Assembly (NCBI GenBank): GCA_964639965.1
Contig: CAZXGI010000002.1
Span: 22,333 to 86,332 of the forward strand
DNA length: 64,000 nucleotides
Origin: TMED23 sp964639965
GTDB taxonomy: Bacteria > Pseudomonadota > Alphaproteobacteria > Rhodospirillales > UBA2165
Direction of reading: 5' to 3'
Shown: in pieces, positions 17,598-25,634 of the stretch
Layout: each line of letters opens with the position of its first letter
Position numbering within the stretch: the stretch's first letter is position 1
The notes under the pieces: model-generated
Told to the model about the DNA's origin: nothing
Database searches by the model: none
The model's input: the letters and a program-made list of their open reading frames with translations, nothing else
Translations under genes and position numbers: made by a program

Positions 17598-18407
17598 ATG
17601 AAAATTGGAATTGCGGGCTGTGCGGGGCGCATGGGCCAAATGTTAGTGCAAGAAGTATTGAAAACGTCAGGCTGTGTGCTTGCTGGTGGGGTTGAGGGAT
17701 CTAACAGTCCGGCAATTGGTGCAGATGTTACCGGTTATTTTGGGTTTCCAGAAAGCCGATTAATAATTTCAGACGCTTCGGAACATTTATTTAAAGTGTC
17801 TGATGTGGTCGTAGATTTCACAGTTCCAACAGCAACGGCACAGCACTTAAAATTTGCTCAAAACAATAATACAAGTCTAATTTTGGGTACGACTGGTCAT
17901 GATCAAAAAGAGCTCTTAGAGATAGAAAAAACAGCAAGCCGTGTAGTTATTGTTAAGGCGATGAATTTTTCGATCGGGGTTAATGCATTATTTGCCGTGA
18001 CCGAGCAACTTTCAAGCCTACTCGATGACGACTTTGATATTGAAATTCTTGAGATGCATCATAAACATAAAGTTGATGCACCGTCTGGGACGGCCTTAGC
18101 CCTTGGGGAGGTTGCCGCTAAAGGTAAAGGAGTAAAACTGGATGATGTGGCTGTTCGTGGACGTAATGGTCTTATTGGAGAACGGAAAAAACATGAAATT
18201 GGTTTTGCATCGTTACGAGGTGGTGAGGTTGTTGGTGATCATACTGTAATTTTTGCCGGGGAAAATGAGCGTATTGAATTAATTCATAAAGCGTCTTCTC
18301 GTAGTATTTTTTCCAAAGGTGCAATTTTTGCTGCGCTTTGGACTAAGGGACAGTCACCTGGTCTTTATAATATGCTTGATGTACTTGGTTTTAAGGCAGG
18401 CACTTAA
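17598..18407 (+). CDS. dapB: 4-hydroxy-tetrahydrodipicolinate reductase DapB
   Basis: NAD(P)H-dependent reductase of the diaminopimelate/lysine pathway, 269 residues. The N-terminal Rossmann motif is GIAGCAGRMG (residues 4-13), followed by TVPTAT and LGTTGH. The catalytic block MHHKHKVDAPSGTA places His154/His155 and Lys158 in the family positions. It follows dnaJ by 25 bases with a GGGGG-containing ribosome binding site, reproducing the dnaK-dnaJ-dapB order of several alphaproteobacteria. Confidence 0.97.
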   Translation: MKIGIAGCAGRMGQMLVQEVLKTSGCVLAGGVEGSNSPAIGADVTGYFGFPESRLIISDASEHLFKVSDVVVDFTVPTATAQHLKFAQNNNTSLILGTTGHDQKELLEIEKTASRVVIVKAMNFSIGVNALFAVTEQLSSLLDDDFDIEILEMHHKHKVDAPSGTALALGEVAAKGKGVKLDDVAVRGRNGLIGERKKHEIGFASLRGGEVVGDHTVIFAGENERIELIHKASSRSIFSKGAIFAALWTKGQSPGLYNMLDVLGFKAGT

Positions 18408-18503
18408 TGTCCTCAAACGTTTTTTGCACCAAATTGTTAAAATTGGTAGATTTTGTGAGATTATATTTTTAGTAAAAAAAAACCAATTAACAGATGGTTT
18501 TAT

Positions 18504-19145
18504 ATGAGAAAAAAGAAAATCTATGAATTTTATTCAATTTTGCAAGAACAGAATCCTGATCCAAAAGGTGAGTTGTTTTATGTTAATAAATACACACTAT
18601 TAGTTGCAGTGGTTTTATCAGCTCAGGCTACAGATATTGGGGTTAACAAGGCTACTCGGTTTTTGTTTAAAAAGGTTAGGTCGCCTAAGCAAATGATTGA
18701 GCTTGGTGAAACCCAGCTCAGAAATTATATTAGGACAATCGGTTTGTTTAATAGTAAAGCTAAGAACATTATTAAACTTAGCCAAATATTATTGGACGAA
18801 TTTAATGGATTAATACCTGAAGACCGAGATCAACTCCAAAGCCTACCCGGAGTAGGCCGGAAGACAGCAAATGTTGTTCTCAATATAGCATTTGGCCATC
18901 CTACTATTGCTGTTGATACTCATTTGTTTCGGGTCGGGAATCGAACGGGGATTGCGATAGGAAAAACACCGTTAGAGGTTGAAAAAAATTTTGAGAAGGT
19001 TACGCCATCTGAATTTATGCATCATGCACATCATTGGTTAATTTTACTTGGACGTTATGTATGCAAGGCCCGTAAACCTGATTGCCCTAATTGTGTCGTC
19101 AATGAAGTTTGTACATATAAAAACAAAACTACCCTTGATTTGTAG
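18504..19145 (+). CDS. nth: Endonuclease III Nth
   Basis: Bifunctional DNA glycosylase/AP lyase for oxidised pyrimidines, 213 residues. The helix-hairpin-helix LPGVGRKTAN carries catalytic Lys120, and Asp138 lies in AVDTH, the same numbers as in the Escherichia coli enzyme. The C-terminal 4Fe-4S cysteines are Cys187, Cys194, Cys197 and Cys203. The ATG has no clear Shine-Dalgarno; an A/T-flanked inverted repeat (AAAACCA / TGGTTTT) ends just upstream. It converges with the lipoprotein gene to its right. Confidence 0.97.
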   Translation: MRKKKIYEFYSILQEQNPDPKGELFYVNKYTLLVAVVLSAQATDIGVNKATRFLFKKVRSPKQMIELGETQLRNYIRTIGLFNSKAKNIIKLSQILLDEFNGLIPEDRDQLQSLPGVGRKTANVVLNIAFGHPTIAVDTHLFRVGNRTGIAIGKTPLEVEKNFEKVTPSEFMHHAHHWLILLGRYVCKARKPDCPNCVVNEVCTYKNKTTLDL

Positions 19146-19188
19146 TTATTTTTTTAAACAATAGTAAGCGAGTTTTTTGTGTTCCTAT

Positions 19189-19788
19189 TTAACGGTCGTT
19201 TTGGTCATTTTTCTTTTTAAACTCGGAATCTAATAGACTAGAGACGCAAAGTTTTTCATTGATTTTCTTAATATTTTTACTTCTTATTTCGGCGAAGTCG
19301 ACCAACAAGTCTGGTTTTTGATAATAAAAAAATATATCTAGAAAACAAATATCACTTTCGTACTGCCATATACTGGCCGGGTGTTCAGTCCGTCTGAAGT
19401 TTGGTTGATTTAGAAGCTCTAGAATTTCAAAATTATTCAAGCCAATAAGATTGTCTTTGAATTTTGAGAGATCAATGTTGATCATTGGGAGTTGTAATGT
19501 TTTTTTTGTGCTTTTGGTTAACTCTTTTGAGGGGTTTTTGATTAGCGCTAGTTCTAAAGGTTTGGATTTTTTCACAACCGGAATTATAGTTTTTTTGTAA
19601 TTTCGGGGTGTTTTAACTATTGTTTCCGGTTCATAAGCGCAGGCACTTATAAACCAAAGTATACTAAGTATTTTCAATACTAAAATTGTTATCTGTTTTG
19701 CTTTGGCCAAAATTGAGATTTTAATAAGAAATGTTTTAATTGGAACGATCCCGATTTTATTTTGTCTCTTCGAGGGATGCCATATCAC
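19189..19788 (-). CDS. Putative lipoprotein of unknown function, bactofilin-linked
   Basis: Not assigned to a named family. The reading frame opens with GTG at 19788, overlapping bactofilin by 32 bases. A hydrophobic segment ends in WFISAC, a convincing lipobox; an in-frame TTG at 19710 would give a cleaner 24-residue signal (MAKAKQITIL and onward to the Cys), so that start is plausible. The middle is lysine-rich. The conserved-looking core NNFEILELLNQPNFRR, ASIWQYESD, CFLDIFFYY lies about 120-165 and recalls small alphaproteobacterial lipoproteins with a WQY...C.LD.F.Y signature. Probably anchored in an envelope membrane facing the periplasm and co-transcribed with bactofilin. Confidence 0.7.
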   Translation of the reverse strand: MIWHPSKRQNKIGIVPIKTFLIKISILAKAKQITILVLKILSILWFISACAYEPETIVKTPRNYKKTIIPVVKKSKPLELALIKNPSKELTKSTKKTLQLPMINIDLSKFKDNLIGLNNFEILELLNQPNFRRTEHPASIWQYESDICFLDIFFYYQKPDLLVDFAEIRSKNIKKINEKLCVSSLLDSEFKKKNDQNDR

Positions 19789-20257
19789 CAGTTATTTCAC
19801 CACCGGATTCAATAATGATTCTGCCATAACGGACAGAGCCTTCCACATGACCACCTTTGCGAACGGTCAGTAGATCTTTTGCTACTAAGGTACCGATGAA
19901 TTTTCCACTAATTGATGCTTCGGTAACATCTGCACTTCCTTTGAAGTATCCCCCTTGGGCAACTTCAATAACTTGGGCTTTATTTAGTGTTGCCTCAACG
20001 TGTCCTTCTACAATAAGTTTTTCGCAAGCAACAATTTTTCCATTTAAGGTAATATTCCGTCCAACAGTTAGCTGGTTGGCATCATTATTCATAGATAAAA
20101 TGTTCTTGGAGTGGGCCCCTCCCGCCCCAATGTCCAAAACCCGTCGGGGTGGTTCGGGTATAGGAGGGGCAATTTTTTCTTTTTTTGTTTTTTCATCAGT
20201 GTTTGTTTTTGAAAAAAGTTTTGGTGGATCTGAAGAAGCACTTTTATGATTAACCAT
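19757..20257 (-). CDS. Bactofilin family polymer-forming protein
   Basis: Bactofilins assemble into cytoskeletal filaments linked to cell shape, stalk formation or peptidoglycan synthesis. From the ATG at 20257, preceded by AAGGAC with 6-base spacing, the protein is 166 residues; an upstream in-frame ATG at 20332 adds 25 unconserved residues. After a polar, proline-rich N-terminus (about 1-60) comes a right-handed beta-helix domain (about 60-155) of short repeats such as NITLNGKIVACEKLIVEGHV and GHVEGSVRYGRIIIESGGE, ending in GDMASLE. It lies downstream of the EI24 gene and overlaps the lipoprotein gene. Confidence 0.92.
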   Translation of the reverse strand: MVNHKSASSDPPKLFSKTNTDEKTKKEKIAPPIPEPPRRVLDIGAGGAHSKNILSMNNDANQLTVGRNITLNGKIVACEKLIVEGHVEATLNKAQVIEVAQGGYFKGSADVTEASISGKFIGTLVAKDLLTVRKGGHVEGSVRYGRIIIESGGEITGDMASLEETK

Positions 20258-20404
20258 TTTTTGTCCTTGATTTAATTTATTACTGCTACGATTTTTATGT
20301 GAGCTACCAAAGCAATATACAATGTAATTCAATAAGAGATACTAACGGCTAAAAGGTAAACATAAAAGATTATAGTTTTTAATTAAACCCCATTTGGGAT
20401 TATT

Positions 20405-21088
20405 TTATTTGTTTAGTAAATGCACCATTGCAGCAGTTGAAATTATTGGGGCCATCAAATTTATTATAGGGATAGTCATTAAAAATGTGATAATTATACC
20501 CGCTATGAATATTTTTAAACGAGAATTTCTGTACAAGTCCCTAACTTTGTTGGGGTTTTGCCGGCGATGTGAAACAAGTTCGAAATATTCTCTGCCAAAA
20601 AGGTATCCGTTTAGCAGGTAAAAGATAATTAAATTAAAAGGTCCAAGAAAAAAAAATACTAGATATAACGGTATAACAAGTATATTTAAAATAATTGATA
20701 ATGCGGCAAATTTTAGTGTAATTATGCATATTTCTAGTAATCTCTGTTGGCGGATTTCGGGCAGGTTGGGATAATGCTTTTGTTCAACGGCTTGGATTAC
20801 TGGTTCAAGAAAAAAGGTGATAATGAGCGTTACTATTGTTGGAAAAAGAAACAAAGTAATAAAAAAAACTATGGCATTCCCAAAAATATTGGTTAATTTT
20901 ATAAAAAGCCAATCAAATATTCCAAAAAACCATCCAGTTGATAATAACTCTGTTTGCAGTAGGATATACCCGATCGTTGACCACAGAACCAAAAATAGAA
21001 TAAACGCGCCGACAAGACCAATCCAAAGTGGTTTCTGTAGGGGCTTTTCATTCAGTTGACTAATAGCGAGCGAGAAAGAGGCTATCAT
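20405..21088 (-). CDS. EI24 domain membrane protein (CysZ/EI24 superfamily)
   Basis: A 227-residue polytopic inner-membrane protein with about five or six hydrophobic segments (near 25-50, 68-95, 120-145, 145-165, 195-220). The loop LNGYLFGREYFELVSHRR is the diagnostic EI24 feature. CysZ members of the superfamily import sulfate; most alphaproteobacterial relatives are uncharacterised, so transport of sulfate is only one possibility. It is first in a minus-strand group with bactofilin (73 bases to the longer bactofilin frame) and is divergent from the adenosine kinase gene, an EI24-nth-adenosine kinase neighbourhood seen in related genomes. Confidence 0.85.
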   Translation of the reverse strand: MIASFSLAISQLNEKPLQKPLWIGLVGAFILFLVLWSTIGYILLQTELLSTGWFFGIFDWLFIKLTNIFGNAIVFFITLFLFPTIVTLIITFFLEPVIQAVEQKHYPNLPEIRQQRLLEICIITLKFAALSIILNILVIPLYLVFFFLGPFNLIIFYLLNGYLFGREYFELVSHRRQNPNKVRDLYRNSRLKIFIAGIIITFLMTIPIINLMAPIISTAAMVHLLNK

Positions 21089-21226
21089 TTATTTGGTATA
21101 CCAAAATAACGAAAAGGGTTTTTTGCATTTGTTCTTTACATGTCTTTGTTCAATACTACAAGTAGGCTGCCAAAAGTCGTTTTGTCACCCACGAGTTAAA
21201 TTTATTAATACAAAGGATAAAATTGA

Positions 21227-22222
21227 ATGTCTGTAACAAAATTTGATGTTGTTGGTATAGGTAATGCGATTGTAGATGTTTTATGTCACTCAGAAGATAG
21301 TTTTTTGGAAAAACATAATCTCATCAAGGGTTCCATGACGATCGTTGATGGTGAAACTGCTGAAAAATTTTATGAATTAATGGATTCCAGCGTCGAGATT
21401 TCAGGGGGTTCCGCGGCAAATACAATTGCATGTATAGCGGCTATTGGTGGTTCAAGTGCTTTCGTTGGAAAAGTTTGTGGGGATCCATTGGGGGAAGTTT
21501 TTACTAATGACATAAGGGGTGCAGGTGTGTCGTTTGAGACTCAACCAGATTCAGATTGCCCACCAACGGCTCGTTGTTTGATTTATGTGACCCCAGATGC
21601 AGAGCGTACTATGCAGACATATTTAGGGGCCTCCACAACTCTTGGTTTTAATGACATAGATGAAAAATTAATAAGAGAATCAAAAATAATATACTTGGAA
21701 GGATATTTGTTTGATCCACCGCAAGCCAAAACAGCTTTCATCAAAGCGGCTAAACTCGCGAAACAGGCTAATCGCAAAGTTTCGCTAAGCCTTTCTGATC
21801 CATTTTGCGTTGATCGTCATAGAAAGGCTTTTGTCGATTTAGTAAGTGACCATGTAGATATATTATTTTGTAATGAGGATGAAATTAAGTCACTGTATCA
21901 AGTTAAGACATTTGATGAAGCAGTGCAAAAAGTTAGAGGAAGATCTGGTATTGTGGCAGTGACACGAGGTTCACACGGATCTGTGGTTATTAGCGGTGAC
22001 GAGACGTATGTTTTACCATGTGAAAAGGTCCAGAATATAGTTGATACAACCGGTGCTGGAGATTCGTATGCGGCCGGTTTTCTGCATGGTTTAGCGCAAG
22101 GTGAAGATCTAGAAACGTGTGGTCGGATTGGAGGGATCCTAGCAGCTGAAATCATTAGAAATTATGGCGCTCGATCAAAAAATGATCTTAAGGCTGTGTT
22201 GAAAAAACGGTTACGTGGCTAA
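21227..22222 (+). CDS. PfkB-family carbohydrate kinase, adenosine kinase type
   Basis: Ribokinase-fold kinase of 331 residues. It begins FDVVGIGNAIVDVL, carries the N-terminal GGSAANTIACIA glycine motif near residue 60, and the C-terminal PfkB signature DTTGAGDSYAAGFLHG near 278 with the catalytic Asp. This pattern is typical of the alphaproteobacterial adenosine kinase group; phosphorylation of adenosine to AMP is likely, but other nucleosides or sugars cannot be excluded. It is divergent from the EI24 gene across 138 bases, and the glycosyltransferase start follows its stop by 2 bases. Confidence 0.9.
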   Translation: MSVTKFDVVGIGNAIVDVLCHSEDSFLEKHNLIKGSMTIVDGETAEKFYELMDSSVEISGGSAANTIACIAAIGGSSAFVGKVCGDPLGEVFTNDIRGAGVSFETQPDSDCPPTARCLIYVTPDAERTMQTYLGASTTLGFNDIDEKLIRESKIIYLEGYLFDPPQAKTAFIKAAKLAKQANRKVSLSLSDPFCVDRHRKAFVDLVSDHVDILFCNEDEIKSLYQVKTFDEAVQKVRGRSGIVAVTRGSHGSVVISGDETYVLPCEKVQNIVDTTGAGDSYAAGFLHGLAQGEDLETCGRIGGILAAEIIRNYGARSKNDLKAVLKKRLRG

Positions 22223-22224
22223 TT

Positions 22225-22613
22225 GTGATTTTGGGAAATTTAGATAAAAAAACTAAAGAAATTTTAACGGGTTCTAGAATTGGTGAATGTTCTTTTTCAA
22301 CCTCATGGTTTTGGAGGATATTCCCGGCTAGAATGAGACGGCGCTGGTGGTTGTTTAGACCTTTTGATCTTTTGGTGCGTTATTTCCCGGTTTTCAGGAA
22401 AAAATCAGGTTTATTAGTTGTTCGCATGGATGGTATTGGAGATATGGTCCTGTTTCGTCGCGTCTTGGATGAGTATGCTGATGTTTTTAAAGTAAAAAAA
22501 GCTAATATAACAGTGCTTGGATGTAATAGTTGGGCTGAGATAGGCGGTGAAATATTTGATGGTTATAAATTATGTTTAATTGATGAACATAAGTTTGCCC
22601 GTCGACCCTTTTA
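22225..22613 (+). CDS. Glycosyltransferase family 9 protein, N-terminal part (cut by gap)
   Basis: A GTG-started frame of 129 codons running into the N gap. After a basic aromatic leader (MRRRWWLFRPFD) it has the GT9 (heptosyltransferase-type) N-terminal nucleotide-sugar motif LLVVRMDGIGDMVLFRRVL. GT9 enzymes add heptose or related sugars to the LPS core. It is 2 bases after the adenosine kinase stop. The rest of the protein is missing until the C-terminal end at 22714-22922. A stop appears directly after the N run in this frame, but only because the N run length is arbitrary. Confidence 0.85.
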
Positions 22614-22713
22614 NNNNNNNNNNNNNNNNNNNNNNNNNNNNNNNNNNNNNNNNNNNNNNNNNNNNNNNNNNNNNNNNNNNNNNNNNNNNNNNNNNNNNNN
22701 NNNNNNNNNNNNN
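22614..22713. other. Assembly gap of 100 N
   Basis: Exactly 100 consecutive N bases splitting the first GT9 gene. Alignment by eye with the neighbouring complete paralog suggests that about 210 residues (roughly 600 bases or more) are absent, so the gap is longer than shown and the two sides are not in register. Confidence 0.98.
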
Positions 22714-22922
22714 TAGGTGGTGGACATTTTGGAAGTTTTGTTCCGTATCCGGATGAAATCCGGCCACCCAATGTGAAATTTGCTTTTGAAGATATGCCTT
22801 GTTATCACTGTTTTTGGCGCTGCACAAAAAGGAAAAATAAAACAGACGCTTTTCCTTGTGTTAGCAAGATTTCGGTAGACACTATATTGAAGCATACCAG
22901 AACACTATTAAGCGCTGTATAA
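22714..22922 (+). CDS. Glycosyltransferase family 9 protein, C-terminal part (cut by gap)
   Basis: The frame beginning with GGT at 22716 is open to the TAA at 22922 and has no start because its 5' part is in the gap. Its 68 residues (GGGHFGSFVPYPDE, then MPCYHCFWRC, then FPCVSKI) parallel the C-terminus of the next gene, including the four-cysteine pattern CxxCxxxCx(11)C. It is therefore the end of the same GT9 gene that starts at 22225. The second GT9 gene begins 39 bases later. Confidence 0.85.
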
Positions 22923-22961
22923 GGTCTATACTTAAAAATTTGATCGGATTATTTTGATTGT

Positions 22962-24041
22962 ATGTTATGGTTTTACAAAAAATACCGTCCCGATCCTCCA
23001 TCAGGCCTACTTCTGGTGGCTTCTGGAGGTCTGGGTGATACGATATTATTATCTATAGTAATAGAACGCTTCACCCAATTAGCTCAATCTGGTGAAAAGG
23101 TAACTTTGGTGTTGCCTGAAGATTCATTAAAGGTTTCGTTTCTTTTTAATAAAAAAATAGAAATACTGTCAGTTAATTATAAAACGTTTAGAAAAAGTTG
23201 GGTCTACAAAAATAAAATAGCACGGCAATTTTACAAAAAAAATTATCGTTGTGTTATTAGCACTGACTTTCTTAGGCATCCTAAGCTCGATGAAATGGTG
23301 ATAAAATACTGCGATTCTAAAGAGGTTGTTGGTATGAAGGGCCGATCATGGCGAAAGTATGATCAGGCATTATTAAAAAACCGTACTATTTTTACTCGTC
23401 TTTATGACAGTGGTCCGGTGAAAACAGATAAAGTTTTGCGTTGGTCAAGATTTGCGGATTGGCTTGCTGGGACTAAATTATCCCCACCAAAGATTCGCCT
23501 TCGGGGTTTTTATGCAAGTGCAGCTAAGAAATATTCCCGTCCTACTGTTATTTTAGTACCATTTTCTGCAGTAAAGGAAAAACAAAGCCCGCCAAGTGTG
23601 TTTCTTGAAGTTATGGAATACTTAAAAGGTGCATATAATTTTGTTATTGTTGGTGCCCCAAACGATATTGTCACCAATCCCGAATATGCAGGTTTATTGA
23701 ATAAGCCAAACACAACTTACGATGCAGCTACGTTTGAAGAACTTGCATCAAAGATAACTGAAGTTGATCTTGTTATATCGGTGGATACGGCAGCAATGCA
23801 CCTTGCAGTCGCGCTCGGTACTCCCACGGTTTGTTTAGCTAGTGCAGCGTATGTAGATGAAATTGTACCTTACTCTCAGGAGATTACACCAAATAATGTG
23901 CGCTTTATTTTTCAAACAATGGAATGCCAAGGATGTTTAGGCAGTTGTCATTTACCAAAAGAGAACCGGCGATTCCCATGTGTAAATAGGATTGATAAAA
24001 AGTATATTTTGAAAGCAATAGATGAACTTTTAGTCAAATAA
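22962..24041 (+). CDS. Glycosyltransferase family 9 (heptosyltransferase-like)
   Basis: Complete 359-residue GT-B enzyme. The N-terminal domain starts with LLLVASGGLGDTILL (GGLGDT at 22-27); the C-terminal domain has ILVPFSA and the donor-binding DLVISVDTAAMHLAVALGTPTV. The C-terminus carries four cysteines, Cys322, Cys325, Cys329 and Cys340, in CxxCxxxCx(10)C, shared with the truncated upstream paralog. Such clustered cysteines may bind a metal or form disulfides. Likely adds a sugar to LPS core or a related surface glycan; donor and acceptor are unknown. It converges with the AmpG-like gene. Confidence 0.9.
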   Translation: MLWFYKKYRPDPPSGLLLVASGGLGDTILLSIVIERFTQLAQSGEKVTLVLPEDSLKVSFLFNKKIEILSVNYKTFRKSWVYKNKIARQFYKKNYRCVISTDFLRHPKLDEMVIKYCDSKEVVGMKGRSWRKYDQALLKNRTIFTRLYDSGPVKTDKVLRWSRFADWLAGTKLSPPKIRLRGFYASAAKKYSRPTVILVPFSAVKEKQSPPSVFLEVMEYLKGAYNFVIVGAPNDIVTNPEYAGLLNKPNTTYDAATFEELASKITEVDLVISVDTAAMHLAVALGTPTVCLASAAYVDEIVPYSQEITPNNVRFIFQTMECQGCLGSCHLPKENRRFPCVNRIDKKYILKAIDELLVK

Positions 24042-24067
24042 TTAGAAAAAACATTTACTGTATTTCG

Positions 24068-25378
24068 TTAAATGGGAAGTTTTTTTCTAATCGAAAAAAT
24101 TAAAACTAGTGATGGTACTACCATTATTGTGGTTATCATAAAAAATAAACCCCAGTTTCCATTCAACCAATCTACAAGTGTTCCAGAAGAGGATGCCAAT
24201 AGAGTTCTCCCGGCTGTTCCCACTGAGGCTAATAGTGCATATTGTGTGGCAGTATAATTGCGATCCACTAAAATAGAGATAAACGCAACAAAAGTTACTG
24301 TAGCAAATGCCGTTGCTAAATCATCTAGCAGTACAGCAAGAACGAAAATCAATTCTGATCGATCAACCCACGCCATTAGAGAAAAAAACAAGTTGGTTGT
24401 TGCCATGGCAATACCAGAAAATATAAGTGCTTTAAGAATTCCAGCTCTAATAGCAAACATTCCGCCTATTAAGGTAAATGTAATTGTGGTGAGCCATCCC
24501 ACACCCTTTGAATAAAGGGCAATATCTGTTTTGCTAAATCCAATTTCCTTGTAAAAGATAATTGACATTCGTCCCATAAATGCTTCGCCAATCTTAAATA
24601 AGAAAATAAAGCTTAATAAAGCTATTCCCAAACGCCAGCCATTTCTTTTGAAGAAACTAAGGATAGGGTTCAGAACACACTCATATAACCATTCAAGGTA
24701 TTTGTTGTTGTCTTCGGCAACAAATTTTGATTCAAATTTGGTTGGTTCATCTAAAATTATTAGAAAGGAACTACAGATAATTATTATTAGCCCCAATGAT
24801 AAAAAGGTTAGCTGCCAATAGTGCTCGAAACCAACTTTTTGGAATATTTCTGCTGAATATAGAGACAAAATTCCTCCCACTTTAAAACCTGTCCACCATC
24901 CAATTACTGCAACGGCGGCACCCGCGGCCATTGCGTTTTCTTCCGAGTTTTTTGCTTGTTCAATTCTAAAGGCATCGATGGCAACATCCTGAGTCGCGGA
25001 AAAAATTGCTATAAATAATCCAATAATAATTATTAGGAATAAATTTTCACCTGGATTAAAAAAACTCCAAGAATAGAGTCCTATAAAGATCATTATTTGA
25101 CATAGTAAAATCCATGCTTTTCTGCTGCCAAATTTTTTTGTAAAGAAAGGGATGTTTAATTTATCAATTAATGGCGCCCACAAAAAATTGAAAGCGTAGA
25201 TTCCAAAAATTAATCCGGCCCAACCGATAGTTGATCGACTCAAACCATTTTCTTTGAGCCAAATTGACAAACATGTTCCAATCAGTACCCAGGGAAATCC
25301 GCTGATAATACCTAATAAGAATATTTTAGCCATTCGCTTTTGGCGGTAAACAGCTAGTGTCTGAGCCCACTTTTTCAC
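24068..25378 (-). CDS. Major facilitator superfamily transporter, AmpG-like
   Basis: A 436-residue protein with about 12 hydrophobic segments. The N-terminal region (GIISGFPWVLIGTCLSIWLKENGLS, then FNLWAPLIDK-like FNFLWAPLIDKL, then GSRKAWILLCQ) resembles AmpG, the inner-membrane permease for anhydro-muropeptides, as does the ATQDVAIDA segment near residue 125. Muropeptide recycling is the best guess, and is in keeping with several cell-wall enzymes in the window, but related MFS proteins have other substrates. Divergent from mutS over 256 bases. Confidence 0.82.
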   Translation of the reverse strand: MKKWAQTLAVYRQKRMAKIFLLGIISGFPWVLIGTCLSIWLKENGLSRSTIGWAGLIFGIYAFNFLWAPLIDKLNIPFFTKKFGSRKAWILLCQIMIFIGLYSWSFFNPGENLFLIIIIGLFIAIFSATQDVAIDAFRIEQAKNSEENAMAAGAAVAVIGWWTGFKVGGILSLYSAEIFQKVGFEHYWQLTFLSLGLIIIICSSFLIILDEPTKFESKFVAEDNNKYLEWLYECVLNPILSFFKRNGWRLGIALLSFIFLFKIGEAFMGRMSIIFYKEIGFSKTDIALYSKGVGWLTTITFTLIGGMFAIRAGILKALIFSGIAMATTNLFFSLMAWVDRSELIFVLAVLLDDLATAFATVTFVAFISILVDRNYTATQYALLASVGTAGRTLLASSSGTLVDWLNGNWGLFFMITTIMVVPSLVLIFSIRKKLPI

Positions 25379-25560
25379 TTAGTTTTCCCCAATCTTTTAA
25401 TTAGTTGAGTTTTTTTCAATAGATCCCACTTTTGAATTTACTGTATATAAGTAATTACTTTTTTAGAACACGTGAATGTAAAACACTTGGCGGGCTTCAA
25501 ACAACAGTTTTACCAGACTTTCATGTAGTTTTTGACAGTTTGATTGGTAAAATGCAACTG

Positions 25561-25589
25561 AACTAATAAAGCTGTCGTATTTATTAGTT
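25561..25589. repeat. Perfect 10-bp inverted repeat upstream of mutS
   Basis: AACTAATAAA at 25561-25570 and its exact reverse complement TTTATTAGTT at 25580-25589 flank a 9-base loop (GCTGTCGTA). It lies 45 bases before the mutS ATG in the mutS/AmpG-like divergent region. It could be an operator for a dimeric regulator or an RNA hairpin; no U-tract follows, so a terminator is unlikely. Confidence 0.75.
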
Positions 25590-25634
25590 AGTGGTAAAAT
25601 ATAAATCCCAACTCGAAAGACAAAAGATACTGTA

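Noticed and set aside
22225..22716. Apparent complete short gene ending in TAG at 22716
   Set aside because: The stop arises only from joining across an arbitrary 100-base N run; the right side continues the GT9 protein in another frame.
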